Assembly (NCBI GenBank): GCA_015066705.1
Contig: SVNV01000010.1
Coordinates: 1 to 64,000, forward strand
Source: Ruminococcus sp.
GTDB taxonomy: Bacteria; Bacillota; Clostridia; Oscillospirales; Ruminococcaceae
Direction of reading: 5' to 3'
Length of the DNA: 64,000 nucleotides
Shown: positions 45,511-52,965 of the stretch, piece after piece
Position numbering within the stretch: position 1 is the first letter of the stretch
Layout of the letters: every line of letters begins with the position of its first letter
Translations under genes and position numbers: made by a program
Notes under the pieces: model-generated
The model's database searches: none
The model's input: only the letters and a program-made list of their open reading frames with translations
What the model was told of the DNA's origin: nothing

Positions 45511-45708
45511 ATGGACGTAGATTTGATTTTTCAGATAGCAGGAATAGGTATTATTGTTGCTGTTTTGAATTTACTATTAAAAAGAGCAGAACGTGATGAA
45601 CAGGCGATGATGACAACCCTTGCAGGACTTATAGTTGTTCTCATGATGATTATTAAAGAAATCGGAGCTTTGTTTGATAGCATAAAGACGATTTTCGGGC
45701 TTTACTGA
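45511..45708 (+). CDS. spoIIIAC: Stage III sporulation protein AC
   Basis: 65 residues with two membrane helices. FQIAGIGIIVAVLNLLLKRAERDEQA is the highly conserved start of the family. AAAGGAG precedes the ATG. It shares a TGATG stop/start overlap with spoIIIAD. Small membrane subunit of the SpoIIIA complex. Confidence 0.95.
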   Translation: MDVDLIFQIAGIGIIVAVLNLLLKRAERDEQAMMTTLAGLIVVLMMIIKEIGALFDSIKTIFGLY

Positions 45709-46094
45709 TGGATGTTGTAATGATATGCGGGCTTTGTGTAGTAGCATCAATTCTCTGCAAGGTCCTTGAAAAAAACACAAAGGAAATTTCAACAGTTCTT
45801 TCGATAATAACCGTAGCGCTTGTTGTTTTATCTATTGTTTCAAAGCTGTCTGAGATAAACGAATTAATCAATGAATTGTTCATAAAAGCTGATATAAACA
45901 GCGAATATGCAAATATAATTATGAAATCAGCAGGCATTTGTTATATAACTCATATTGGTTCGGATACATGTAGGGATTGCTCAGAAAACAGTCTTGCTTC
46001 GGTTGTTGAACTATCCGGAAAAATAACTGTGCTTTCATTGTCTTTGCCAATTATCAAAAATCTGATTTCAATTATAGAAGGAATTTTAATGTAG
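45708..46094 (+). CDS. spoIIIAD: Stage III sporulation protein AD
   Basis: 128 residues, with three to four membrane helices. The segment YANIIMKSAGICYITHIGSDTCRDCSENSLAS is the SpoIIIAD hallmark. Start ATG 45708 shares its first base with the spoIIIAC stop. Membrane component of the SpoIIIA channel. Confidence 0.95.
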   Translation: MDVVMICGLCVVASILCKVLEKNTKEISTVLSIITVALVVLSIVSKLSEINELINELFIKADINSEYANIIMKSAGICYITHIGSDTCRDCSENSLASVVELSGKITVLSLSLPIIKNLISIIEGILM

Positions 46095-46101
46095 GTGGAT
46101 T

Positions 46102-47220
46102 ATGAAAAGAGTTTTTTCGGTTTTGATAGTAATACTTCTTATTTTATTATTCCCGTTAACTGCATATGCAGAAGAAACCGATAAAAACGAAGAAGAAATA
46201 TATCAGGAAATGACCGAGGGATTTAAAGAAGGAATTGACAGTGATGTTTCACAAGAACTCGAAAAATATGATATTGACGTATCAGACCCTCAGACATTAA
46301 AAGAGCTTGAAACATCAGATATTTTTTCTAAAATCATTTCAGCTCTGAGTGCTAATGTAGGACACGCTGTTAAAATTCTTGTTAAGGTAATTGCACTGAT
46401 TGTACTTTGTTCGATTGTGAAAAATTGCGTACCTGAGAACAATTCTGTAAGTGGCGTTTTTTCATTTGTGTCAGTAATAACGGTTTTATCGGTAATTATG
46501 AACACTTTGCAGGATTGTATTGATTTAAGTCTTAACGCTCTTAATGGAATGAATACATTTATGACTTGTTATATTCCTGTTTTTACAAGTGTCGTTGTTA
46601 CCAGCGGTAATGTTACATCGGGAAACAGTTATTATGTAGTGATGTTTTCTATATGTGAAATTGTCACACTTATTGCAAATACGTTTATACTGCCTGTACT
46701 GAGTATTGTTCTTAGCTTGTCGGTGGTAGGTGCGCTTAACAGTGATTTTCCTTTTCACAAAACAGCAGAGGGACTAAAAAAAGTTGTTCAATGGATTCTT
46801 GGTGGAGCAATGACTGTTGTAGTGGCAGTTCTGTCAATCAGAAGTATTATAGGCACATCTGTTGATAATGTTGCTACAAGGTCGGCAAAGTATGTTGTTT
46901 CAACATTCGTACCCGTGGTTGGCGGTGCTGTTTCAGAAGCTTTTCTGACTGTGAAAGGAAGTATGGGAGTTATTCGTTCCGGAATAGGAAGTTTAGGAAT
47001 AATTATTATCTTGTTTATTATAATTACGCCTGTAGCTTCAATAGTTGTTATCAGACTTTCGATAAAAGTATGTGAGATGATTGCGGAAATGTTTGATGAA
47101 AAACCAATATGTGTGCTTATGTCAAGTGTATCTTCAATGCTTTCTATCTGTCTCAGCACAGTAATTTGTGTTTCTGTGATGTTTATACTTTCGACTGCCT
47201 TGCTTCTTATGATAAAATAG
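46102..47220 (+). CDS. spoIIIAE: Stage III sporulation protein AE
   Basis: 372 residues. A signal peptide (about 1-24, ending TAYAEE) is followed by an acidic region and about seven to eight membrane helices. The blocks TCYIPVFTSVVVTSGNVTSG and KYVVSTFVPVVGGAVSEAF are typical. It is the largest polytopic membrane subunit of the SpoIIIA complex. Operon position after AD is canonical. Confidence 0.95.
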   Translation: MKRVFSVLIVILLILLFPLTAYAEETDKNEEEIYQEMTEGFKEGIDSDVSQELEKYDIDVSDPQTLKELETSDIFSKIISALSANVGHAVKILVKVIALIVLCSIVKNCVPENNSVSGVFSFVSVITVLSVIMNTLQDCIDLSLNALNGMNTFMTCYIPVFTSVVVTSGNVTSGNSYYVVMFSICEIVTLIANTFILPVLSIVLSLSVVGALNSDFPFHKTAEGLKKVVQWILGGAMTVVVAVLSIRSIIGTSVDNVATRSAKYVVSTFVPVVGGAVSEAFLTVKGSMGVIRSGIGSLGIIIILFIIITPVASIVVIRLSIKVCEMIAEMFDEKPICVLMSSVSSMLSICLSTVICVSVMFILSTALLLMIK

Positions 47221-47229
47221 GAGATAAAT

Positions 47230-47700
47230 ATGGAAGATGTAAAATGTGCGGTGCTTGCAGGTTGTCTGCTCGGAGTATCGTTTGCAATAATTAAAAATAT
47301 GCTTCCTGATATAAAGATTTATAAAACTTTCAGAATGCTGATGTCACTTGTTCTGACGGTTACAATAATTCTGCCTTTTATAAATGGCGAAGTAGAAATC
47401 ACCCTGCCTACTACTGCTGAGATTTCTCAGAACGAAAGTGAAAATCTTGTATCAGAGCTTGATAAAGCGTATTTAAAACAGATTGAGAAAAATATTTCTA
47501 AGAATCTTTCTCTGTATTTAGAAAGAGATTACGTTTCTGTAAAAAAACTTGTCATAGAAACCTACGTGGACGAATATAATTTTTTAGAAGTAAGTAAGGT
47601 TTCTATATCAACTGACAAGGAAAACAAAGAAAAAGCCTTAGAAATCATTAAAGAACATCTTGGAGATAATATAAAAGTGGAGTTTTATGATGAAAACTAA
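47230..47700 (+). CDS. spoIIIAF: Stage III sporulation protein AF
   Basis: 156 residues. Two N-terminal membrane helices (about 9-24 and 36-55) then a soluble ring-building-like domain. AGGAG precedes ATG 47230. It ends in the spoIIIAG start region with a short overlap. The family is variable, so the call rests on position and architecture as well as sequence. Confidence 0.9.
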   Translation: MEDVKCAVLAGCLLGVSFAIIKNMLPDIKIYKTFRMLMSLVLTVTIILPFINGEVEITLPTTAEISQNESENLVSELDKAYLKQIEKNISKNLSLYLERDYVSVKKLVIETYVDEYNFLEVSKVSISTDKENKEKALEIIKEHLGDNIKVEFYDEN

Positions 47701-48232
47701 AATCAAAGACATCGAAAATAAACTGAAAGCATTTCTTGATAACGACAACCGTATTAAAATTGTCTTTGTCATTGGAATAATAGGAATTCTTTTAATCTTT
47801 TTATCGGGTTTTATTGACAATAGCGAGGAAAAATCAGAGTCTGTTATGGCATCAGCTCAAATTGATACTGATACAGAAAAATATATAAATAATACTGAAC
47901 AGGAGCTTGTAAAACTTCTTGAACTAATTTCGGGGGTAGGTGATGCAAAGGTAATGGTTACCGTTTCAGGAACAACCGAGCTTGAATATGCACAGGAGCT
48001 TTCAAGAGATAGTGACGACCAATCACAAAGCTATAAAAATCAATATGTCTTTGTTGAAACAAATGGCAAAAAAGAGGCTCTTGTTAAAAAAGTAAATAAA
48101 CCTCAGATTAGCGGGGTATGTGTTGTGTGTCAGGGAGGTGAAGATATAAGGGTTATCGAAAAAGTAACCAGAGCAGTTTCCACTGTTCTTGGAATATCAT
48201 CAAACAGCATATGTGTTATGCCACTTAAATAA
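47690..48232 (+). CDS. spoIIIAG: Stage III sporulation protein AG
   Basis: 180 residues. A membrane helix (about 22-44) is followed by a ring-forming domain with GVGDAKVMVTVSGTTELEYAQE and GVCVVCQGGEDIRVIEKVTRAVSTVLG. SpoIIIAG assembles into a large ring in the intermembrane space. Two ATGs (47687, 47690) are possible; the GTGGAG site favours 47690. Confidence 0.93.
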   Translation: MKTKIKDIENKLKAFLDNDNRIKIVFVIGIIGILLIFLSGFIDNSEEKSESVMASAQIDTDTEKYINNTEQELVKLLELISGVGDAKVMVTVSGTTELEYAQELSRDSDDQSQSYKNQYVFVETNGKKEALVKKVNKPQISGVCVVCQGGEDIRVIEKVTRAVSTVLGISSNSICVMPLK

Positions 48233-48255
48233 TTATTTTGAAAGGAAGAAATATT

Positions 48256-48789
48256 ATGAAAATGCCAAATGCTATTATCGGAAAGAAGCAGATTATGCTT
48301 GCGGGACTAACTCTTGTTCTTTTTCTCGGAATATACATAAACTTTGTTTCATCAAGCGGTAACGGAGAAATCAAATCCACAGGTAAGGTTAAAGGTGCTA
48401 ACGTCAATTATGGTGAATCTCAGCTTGTAGATACAAAAACAGATGACTATTTCGCTCAGGCAAGACTTGATAAAATGAATTCAAGAGATGAGGCGGTTGA
48501 AACTCTCAAGGTTATTATGAATGGCGGAGATTCAACGGAGGAAGAAAAGGAAATCGCAACAGAAAAGGCAGCGTCTGTTTCGGCTCTTATCGAAAGTGAA
48601 AATCAGATTGAAAGCCTTATTAAAGCTGCAGGCTTTGATGATTGCGTAGTATATCTCGATGGCGAAAATGCTAATATTGTTGTAAAGTCAGAAGGACTTC
48701 AGGCTAACGAAGCTGCGCAGATTAAGGACATTCTTCTTAGTGAGGTTGATGTTTTAAATGAAAATATCAGAATTTTTGATGTAAATTAG
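48256..48789 (+). CDS. spoIIIAH: Stage III sporulation protein AH
   Basis: 177 residues from ATG 48256 (AAAGGAAG upstream; the frame opens at TTG 48238). A membrane helix (about 11-30) is followed by YFAQARLDKMNSRDEAVETLK and the EscJ/FliF-like ring domain (CVVYLDGENANIVVKSEGL). SpoIIIAH on the mother-cell side pairs with SpoIIQ from the forespore. Last gene of the operon. In B. subtilis accB and accC follow; here a new promoter and asp23 follow. Confidence 0.95.
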   Translation: MKMPNAIIGKKQIMLAGLTLVLFLGIYINFVSSSGNGEIKSTGKVKGANVNYGESQLVDTKTDDYFAQARLDKMNSRDEAVETLKVIMNGGDSTEEEKEIATEKAASVSALIESENQIESLIKAAGFDDCVVYLDGENANIVVKSEGLQANEAAQIKDILLSEVDVLNENIRIFDVN

Positions 48790-48799
48790 TATAAAAAGG

Positions 48800-48828
48800 T
48801 TGTGCTTTTTAAAAAAAGATGCTATAAT
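48800..48828 (+). promoter_or_regulatory. Sigma-A promoter with extended -10, asp23-nusB operon
   Basis: TTGTGC (48800-48805), 17-base spacer, TGC then TATAAT (48823-48828), 66 bases before the asp23-like ATG. It separates the vegetative block from the spoIIIA operon. Confidence 0.83.
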
Positions 48829-48894
48829 ATATGTAACTATGCATAACGTTTTATTTAATTCAGTATAAAATGTTTTAAATTGGAGGTAATTATT

Positions 48895-49242
48895 ATGGCT
48901 GAAGTTAAAAAGAGCATTCCCGGTTCACTTAAAATCAGTGAGGATGTAATTGCATCAATCGTCAGAAATTCTGTAAACGATACTGACGGTGTGTATTCAA
49001 TTCTTCCATCAACCAAGACAATCAAGGACCTTTTTGTCAAGAAGGAAGACACCGGTGCGATTTCAATCGCTTTAAGAGATGATGTTGTTGAAATTTCACT
49101 TAAAATCATCATCAAAAGTGGAAATAAAGCAATTACTGTTGCTGAAAATGTACAGGCAAACGTAAAGAGCGCTGTTCAGTCTATGACAGGAATTGCTGTT
49201 TCAAGAGTAAATGTAATTGTTGCTGATATTGCTTTTGAATAA
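48895..49242 (+). CDS. Asp23/Gls24 family protein (YqhY-like)
   Basis: 115 residues from ATG 48895 with GGAGG upstream (frame opens at TTG 48880). LKISEDVIASIVRNSVNDTDGVYSI and the end GIAVSRVNVIVADIAFE are family marks. The homologue at this place in B. subtilis, YqhY, affects acetyl-CoA carboxylase, whose accBC genes are next to it there but not here. The precise function is unknown. Confidence 0.92.
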   Translation: MAEVKKSIPGSLKISEDVIASIVRNSVNDTDGVYSILPSTKTIKDLFVKKEDTGAISIALRDDVVEISLKIIIKSGNKAITVAENVQANVKSAVQSMTGIAVSRVNVIVADIAFE

Positions 49243-49251
49243 TTCATCACG

Positions 49252-49275
49252 GCCTTCAGAGGATACTCTGGAGGC
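49252..49275 (+). other. Stable hairpin between asp23-like gene and nusB
   Basis: A 10-bp stem (49252-49261 with 49266-49275, one G-T pair) with a GATA loop, followed only by GGTGTTTTG. It is weak as a terminator and may be an attenuator or an mRNA processing site. Confidence 0.45.
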
Positions 49276-49317
49276 TCAAGGTGTTTTGTTAGGATTTTTA
49301 ATTAAGGATGTGTTTTT

Positions 49318-49737
49318 GTGAGTATTCCAAGAAGTGCAATAAGAGAATCTGCATTTGTTATAATATTTGAGAAGAGCTTCCGTGATGATGACCTTGAAGT
49401 TATTTTTGATGATGCTATGAATTCTCTTGATGATGATAAGGAAATTGTACTTAACGAAGCAGTAAAAAAGCTTGTTATAAACGTATATGAAAACGTCGAG
49501 GAAATTGATAAGATAATTTCTAAATACAGTGATAAGAGAAGTATTGAAAGAATACCTAAAATCAATCTTGCAATTTTAAGACTCGCTTTGTATGAAGCAA
49601 TTTATGAGGAAAAGGTTCCTGTAAATGTTGCCATAAGTGAAGCAGTTATAATTACAAAGAAATATGCTCAGAAGGCTGATGTTTCATTTATAAACGGCGT
49701 TCTTGGTGCATATTCAAGAAGCCTTTCAGATGAGTAA
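49318..49737 (+). CDS. nusB: Transcription antitermination factor NusB
   Basis: 139 residues, all-helical. SAIRESAFVIIFEKSF at the start and IPKINLAILRLALYEAIYEEKVPVNVAISEAVIITKKYA at the end are NusB hallmarks. With NusE it binds boxA RNA in antitermination of rRNA operons. GTG start with AAGGA 9 bases upstream. The next gene overlaps by 8 bases. Confidence 0.95.
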   Translation: MSIPRSAIRESAFVIIFEKSFRDDDLEVIFDDAMNSLDDDKEIVLNEAVKKLVINVYENVEEIDKIISKYSDKRSIERIPKINLAILRLALYEAIYEEKVPVNVAISEAVIITKKYAQKADVSFINGVLGAYSRSLSDE

Positions 49738-50671
49738 GACATTTGGAATTGACACCAGTAACTATGCTACATCGGTAGCTGTTTTTGATAGCGATGGGAT
49801 GGAAGTTGTTAAAAACAGAAAGCTTCTTCCCGTAAAAGAAAATGAGTTGGGATTAAGACAATCGGACGCTGTTTTTCTTCATACAAAACAAATTCCGGAA
49901 GTTATATCTGAGTTGAAAGGTTGCTGTGATAACCTTTGCGCAGTAGGCGTTTCCACAAAGCCACGCTGGGTTGAAGGCTCATATATGCCATGCTTTCTTG
50001 TTGGTGAAGCTGTTGCCGAAAGTGTTTCTGTTACAAATAACTGTGAAATATTCAAGACTTCACATCAGGTGGGGCATATTCTATCAGCACTTTATTCCTG
50101 CAACAGACTTGACTTGCTGAGAACTGAAAAACCATTTCTTGCTTTTCATGTAAGCGGAGGTACAACAGACCTTCTTTTGTGTACTCCCGATAAAGATGAA
50201 GTTATAGTTTCTGAAGAAATAGCTCATTCTCTTGACCTTAAAGCAGGACAGCTTATTGACAGAGTGGGGCTTATGCTCGGTATTAAGTTTCCTTGTGGTG
50301 CTGAGCTTGAAAAACTTGCCTTGAAGAGTGATAAGCATTTTAAAATTAAACCTTCAATGAAAGATAACGATTGTTGTCTTTCAGGTGGGGAAAATATCTG
50401 CAAAAAGATGCTTGCTGATGGCGTGAAACCAGAAGATGTTGCAAAATACGTCCTTGACTATGTTTATAGCGCCGTCAGGTCTATGACCATAAAGGCTAAA
50501 GAAAAATACAACGACCTTGAAATTATTTATGCAGGCGGCGTTATGTCTGACAAGATAATCAGGGACAAGCTCAAAGCTGAGTTTGATTGTTTTTTTGCGA
50601 AGCCTGATTTTTCTTGCGATAATGCAGTAGGAGTGGCTATTTTTGCTGCTATTAAAAAGGGGTTAATATGA
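49730..50671 (+). CDS. TsaD/Kae1-like protein (peptidase M22 family paralogue)
   Basis: 313 residues from ATG 49730. The TsaD fold is clear: GIDTSNYATSVAVFD (phosphate loop 1), HQVGH at 112-116 (the HxxxH metal pair), VSGGTTDLLLCT, GKKFPCG-like GIKFPCGAELEKLA, and IIYAGGVMSDKIIRDKL. It is shorter than TsaD (about 340) and diverged in most blocks, so it may be a paralogue rather than the t6A enzyme. It lies where B. subtilis has folD, overlapping nusB and xseA (ATGA). Confidence 0.8.
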   Translation: MSKTFGIDTSNYATSVAVFDSDGMEVVKNRKLLPVKENELGLRQSDAVFLHTKQIPEVISELKGCCDNLCAVGVSTKPRWVEGSYMPCFLVGEAVAESVSVTNNCEIFKTSHQVGHILSALYSCNRLDLLRTEKPFLAFHVSGGTTDLLLCTPDKDEVIVSEEIAHSLDLKAGQLIDRVGLMLGIKFPCGAELEKLALKSDKHFKIKPSMKDNDCCLSGGENICKKMLADGVKPEDVAKYVLDYVYSAVRSMTIKAKEKYNDLEIIYAGGVMSDKIIRDKLKAEFDCFFAKPDFSCDNAVGVAIFAAIKKGLI

Positions 50672-51867
50672 GTTCAATATTGACTGTTTCACAGCTTAAC
50701 AGGTATGTTGCCTTTAAGCTCAAAAATGATGTAAAACTATCTGGAATAGCCGTTAAAGGTGAGATTTCCAATTTGAATATAAATTATAATTCTGGTCATG
50801 CATATTTTTCACTGAAAGATGCTGAGGGACTTGTAAGAGCTGTTATGTTCAGAAATAATCTCTCAACATTGAAATTTCAGCTTGAAAACGGCATGAACGT
50901 TGTTGCTTTTGGAAGCGTTGATTTTTACGAACGTGACGGTGCATACCAGATTAATGTAAAGGAAATCAGTCCTGTTGGTATAGGTGCCGCAGCAGTTTCT
51001 TTTGAAATGCTTAAGAAAAAGCTTGCTGAAATGGGAGTTTTTGATGCTTCTATAAAACGTTCTATCTGTAAGTTTCCCAAGAAAATTGCTGTTGTTACTT
51101 CTTCAACAGGTGCGGCTTTGCAGGATATTCTAAATGTAATTTCAAGACGATGTCCTTCCTGTGAGGTTGTTGTTTTTCCTACGCTTGTTCAGGGTAGCGA
51201 TGCTCCTGAAATGATTTCAAAGGCTATGTTTGAAGCTGACAGGGCAGAGGCGGACACAATAATTCTTGCGAGAGGTGGTGGCTCTGCCGAGGATTTGAGT
51301 GTGTTCAATACTGAAAAAGTAGTGCTTGCTGTTTATAACAGCTCTACACCTGTTATTTCTGCTGTAGGTCACGAAACAGACACAACACTTGCAGATTATG
51401 CTGCTGATTTGAGAGCACCTACACCTTCTGCTGCGGCTGAGCTTGCTGTACCTGATAAAACGGATTTGATAAATGAAATTAACAGGTTTATGTTTAATAT
51501 CAAATTTGTTATGATGAACAGACTTGATGAATTTTCAAATGAATATAAGAGCTTAAAGGAAAAGCTTGATAAAGCTTCGCCTTTGACATTGATAGAAAAT
51601 AGAATTTCATATTTTGAAAATGCTAAATTAAGAGCTGATAACGCAATGAAAATCATACTTGAAAAGCTTGATAAAACCATTGTAGAATCAGCTTCAAAAC
51701 TGTCAACTCTTAATCCTTTTGCTGTTATGGAAAGAGGCTATAGTATTGTAAATCTTAACGGAGAAGCGGTCAGTGATTCCGGTAATCTTAAAAATGGTGA
51801 TGAAATAGAGATACTTATGCAACACGGAAAGGTGATTGCTGAGGTTAAGAATATTTGTAACGGGTGA
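50668..51867 (+). CDS. xseA: Exodeoxyribonuclease VII large subunit
   Basis: 399 residues. An N-terminal OB fold (LSGIAVKGEISNLNINYNSGHAYFSLKD in family terms) is followed by the catalytic part with GAALQDILNVISRRCP, ARGGGSAEDL and AVGHETDTTLADYAADLRAPTPSAAAEL. A long coiled coil lies near 270-350. With XseB it degrades single-stranded DNA. Four-base overlap (ATGA) with the TsaD-like gene. Confidence 0.97.
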   Translation: MSSILTVSQLNRYVAFKLKNDVKLSGIAVKGEISNLNINYNSGHAYFSLKDAEGLVRAVMFRNNLSTLKFQLENGMNVVAFGSVDFYERDGAYQINVKEISPVGIGAAAVSFEMLKKKLAEMGVFDASIKRSICKFPKKIAVVTSSTGAALQDILNVISRRCPSCEVVVFPTLVQGSDAPEMISKAMFEADRAEADTIILARGGGSAEDLSVFNTEKVVLAVYNSSTPVISAVGHETDTTLADYAADLRAPTPSAAAELAVPDKTDLINEINRFMFNIKFVMMNRLDEFSNEYKSLKEKLDKASPLTLIENRISYFENAKLRADNAMKIILEKLDKTIVESASKLSTLNPFAVMERGYSIVNLNGEAVSDSGNLKNGDEIEILMQHGKVIAEVKNICNG

Positions 51868-51871
51868 TAAA

Positions 51872-52048
51872 ATGGATTTTGAAAAATCAATAGACAGACT
51901 CAAGGAAATAATAGACCTCCTTGAGAATGGTAAAACTTCGCTTTCTGAGTCCCTTGAACTTTATAAGGAAGCAGTAGAGCTTTCTGTAAACTGTAAGCAG
52001 GAACTTGAAAATGCGAGAACACAAGTGACATCTTCTGAAATCAAATAA
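51872..52048 (+). CDS. xseB: Exodeoxyribonuclease VII small subunit
   Basis: 58 residues from ATG 51872, four bases after the xseA stop, with GGGTGA upstream. FEKSIDRLKEIIDLLENGKTSLSESLELYKEAVEL is the XseB helical pattern. It is slightly shorter than the usual 65-80 residues because the acidic tail is absent. Several copies bind the XseA coiled coil. Confidence 0.94.
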   Translation: MDFEKSIDRLKEIIDLLENGKTSLSESLELYKEAVELSVNCKQELENARTQVTSSEIK

Positions 52049-52061
52049 TCGGAGTAGAATT

Positions 52062-52952
52062 ATGACTGAGATTAACGAAATAATGTATAAAAACTATCAG
52101 AAGGAAATAAATGAATGCCTTTTGAGAATTACCGCAAAAAAGCCTGAGCTTCAGAAAATTATTTGTGAAGCTATGGAATACTCGCTTTCGGCAGGCGGAA
52201 AAAGATTAAGACCTATGCTTGTTCTTGAGTTTGCAAGACTTTGCGGTGATGATTATAAAAAATATCTTGAAATTGCTTGCTGTCTGGAGCTTGTCCATAC
52301 TTTTTCTTTGATACACGATGACCTTCCATGTATGGATAATGACGATTTCAGAAGGGGAAGACCTTCTTGTCATAAGATTTACCCTGAATCTATTGCACTT
52401 CTTGCAGGAGACGCTCTGAATACTCTTCCATTTGAAATCATTACTGACAAAGCTGTTGAGGGTGTAATTTCCTGTGAAACAGCAGTAAAGCTTGTTAATG
52501 TTCTTTCTAAAGCAATAGGTGTCAATGGTATGATTGGCGGTCAGGTAATTGATATTGAAGCGGAAAACCGTAGAATTTCACTTGATGAGCTTAACACCCT
52601 CCAGAGCCTTAAAACAGGAGCACTCATAAAGGCTTCTTGTGTAATGGGTTGTATACTTGCAAACAGAGATGATTTGATTCCTTTTGCTGAGAGTTATGCT
52701 GATTGTGTAGGACGTGCTTTTCAGATTGTTGATGATATACTTGATGTTGAGGGTAGCTTTGAGGAGCTTGGGAAACCTATTGGTTCTGATTCTGAAAGCA
52801 AAAAATCAACATATGTAACTATTCTCGGACTTGAAAAATCAAAGGAAATTTCTGAGAAGCTTACAAAAGACGCACTTGATGTTCTTGAAAATTTTGATGA
52901 CACTGAATTCCTTAAAGATGTCACTAAATACTTGCTTGTAAGAAAAAACTAA
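52062..52952 (+). CDS. ispA: Polyprenyl synthetase (farnesyl diphosphate synthase type)
   Basis: 296 residues. SAGGKRLRPML precedes the first Asp-rich motif DDLPCMD (86-92) with RRG, and FQIVDDILDVEG is the second. It condenses isopentenyl diphosphate with allylic diphosphates to C15 (or C20) prenyl diphosphate for undecaprenyl and other lipids. It lies directly before dxs, the first enzyme of its precursor pathway. Confidence 0.95.
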   Translation: MTEINEIMYKNYQKEINECLLRITAKKPELQKIICEAMEYSLSAGGKRLRPMLVLEFARLCGDDYKKYLEIACCLELVHTFSLIHDDLPCMDNDDFRRGRPSCHKIYPESIALLAGDALNTLPFEIITDKAVEGVISCETAVKLVNVLSKAIGVNGMIGGQVIDIEAENRRISLDELNTLQSLKTGALIKASCVMGCILANRDDLIPFAESYADCVGRAFQIVDDILDVEGSFEELGKPIGSDSESKKSTYVTILGLEKSKEISEKLTKDALDVLENFDDTEFLKDVTKYLLVRKN

Positions 52953-52965
52953 CTGAGGTTTTGAT

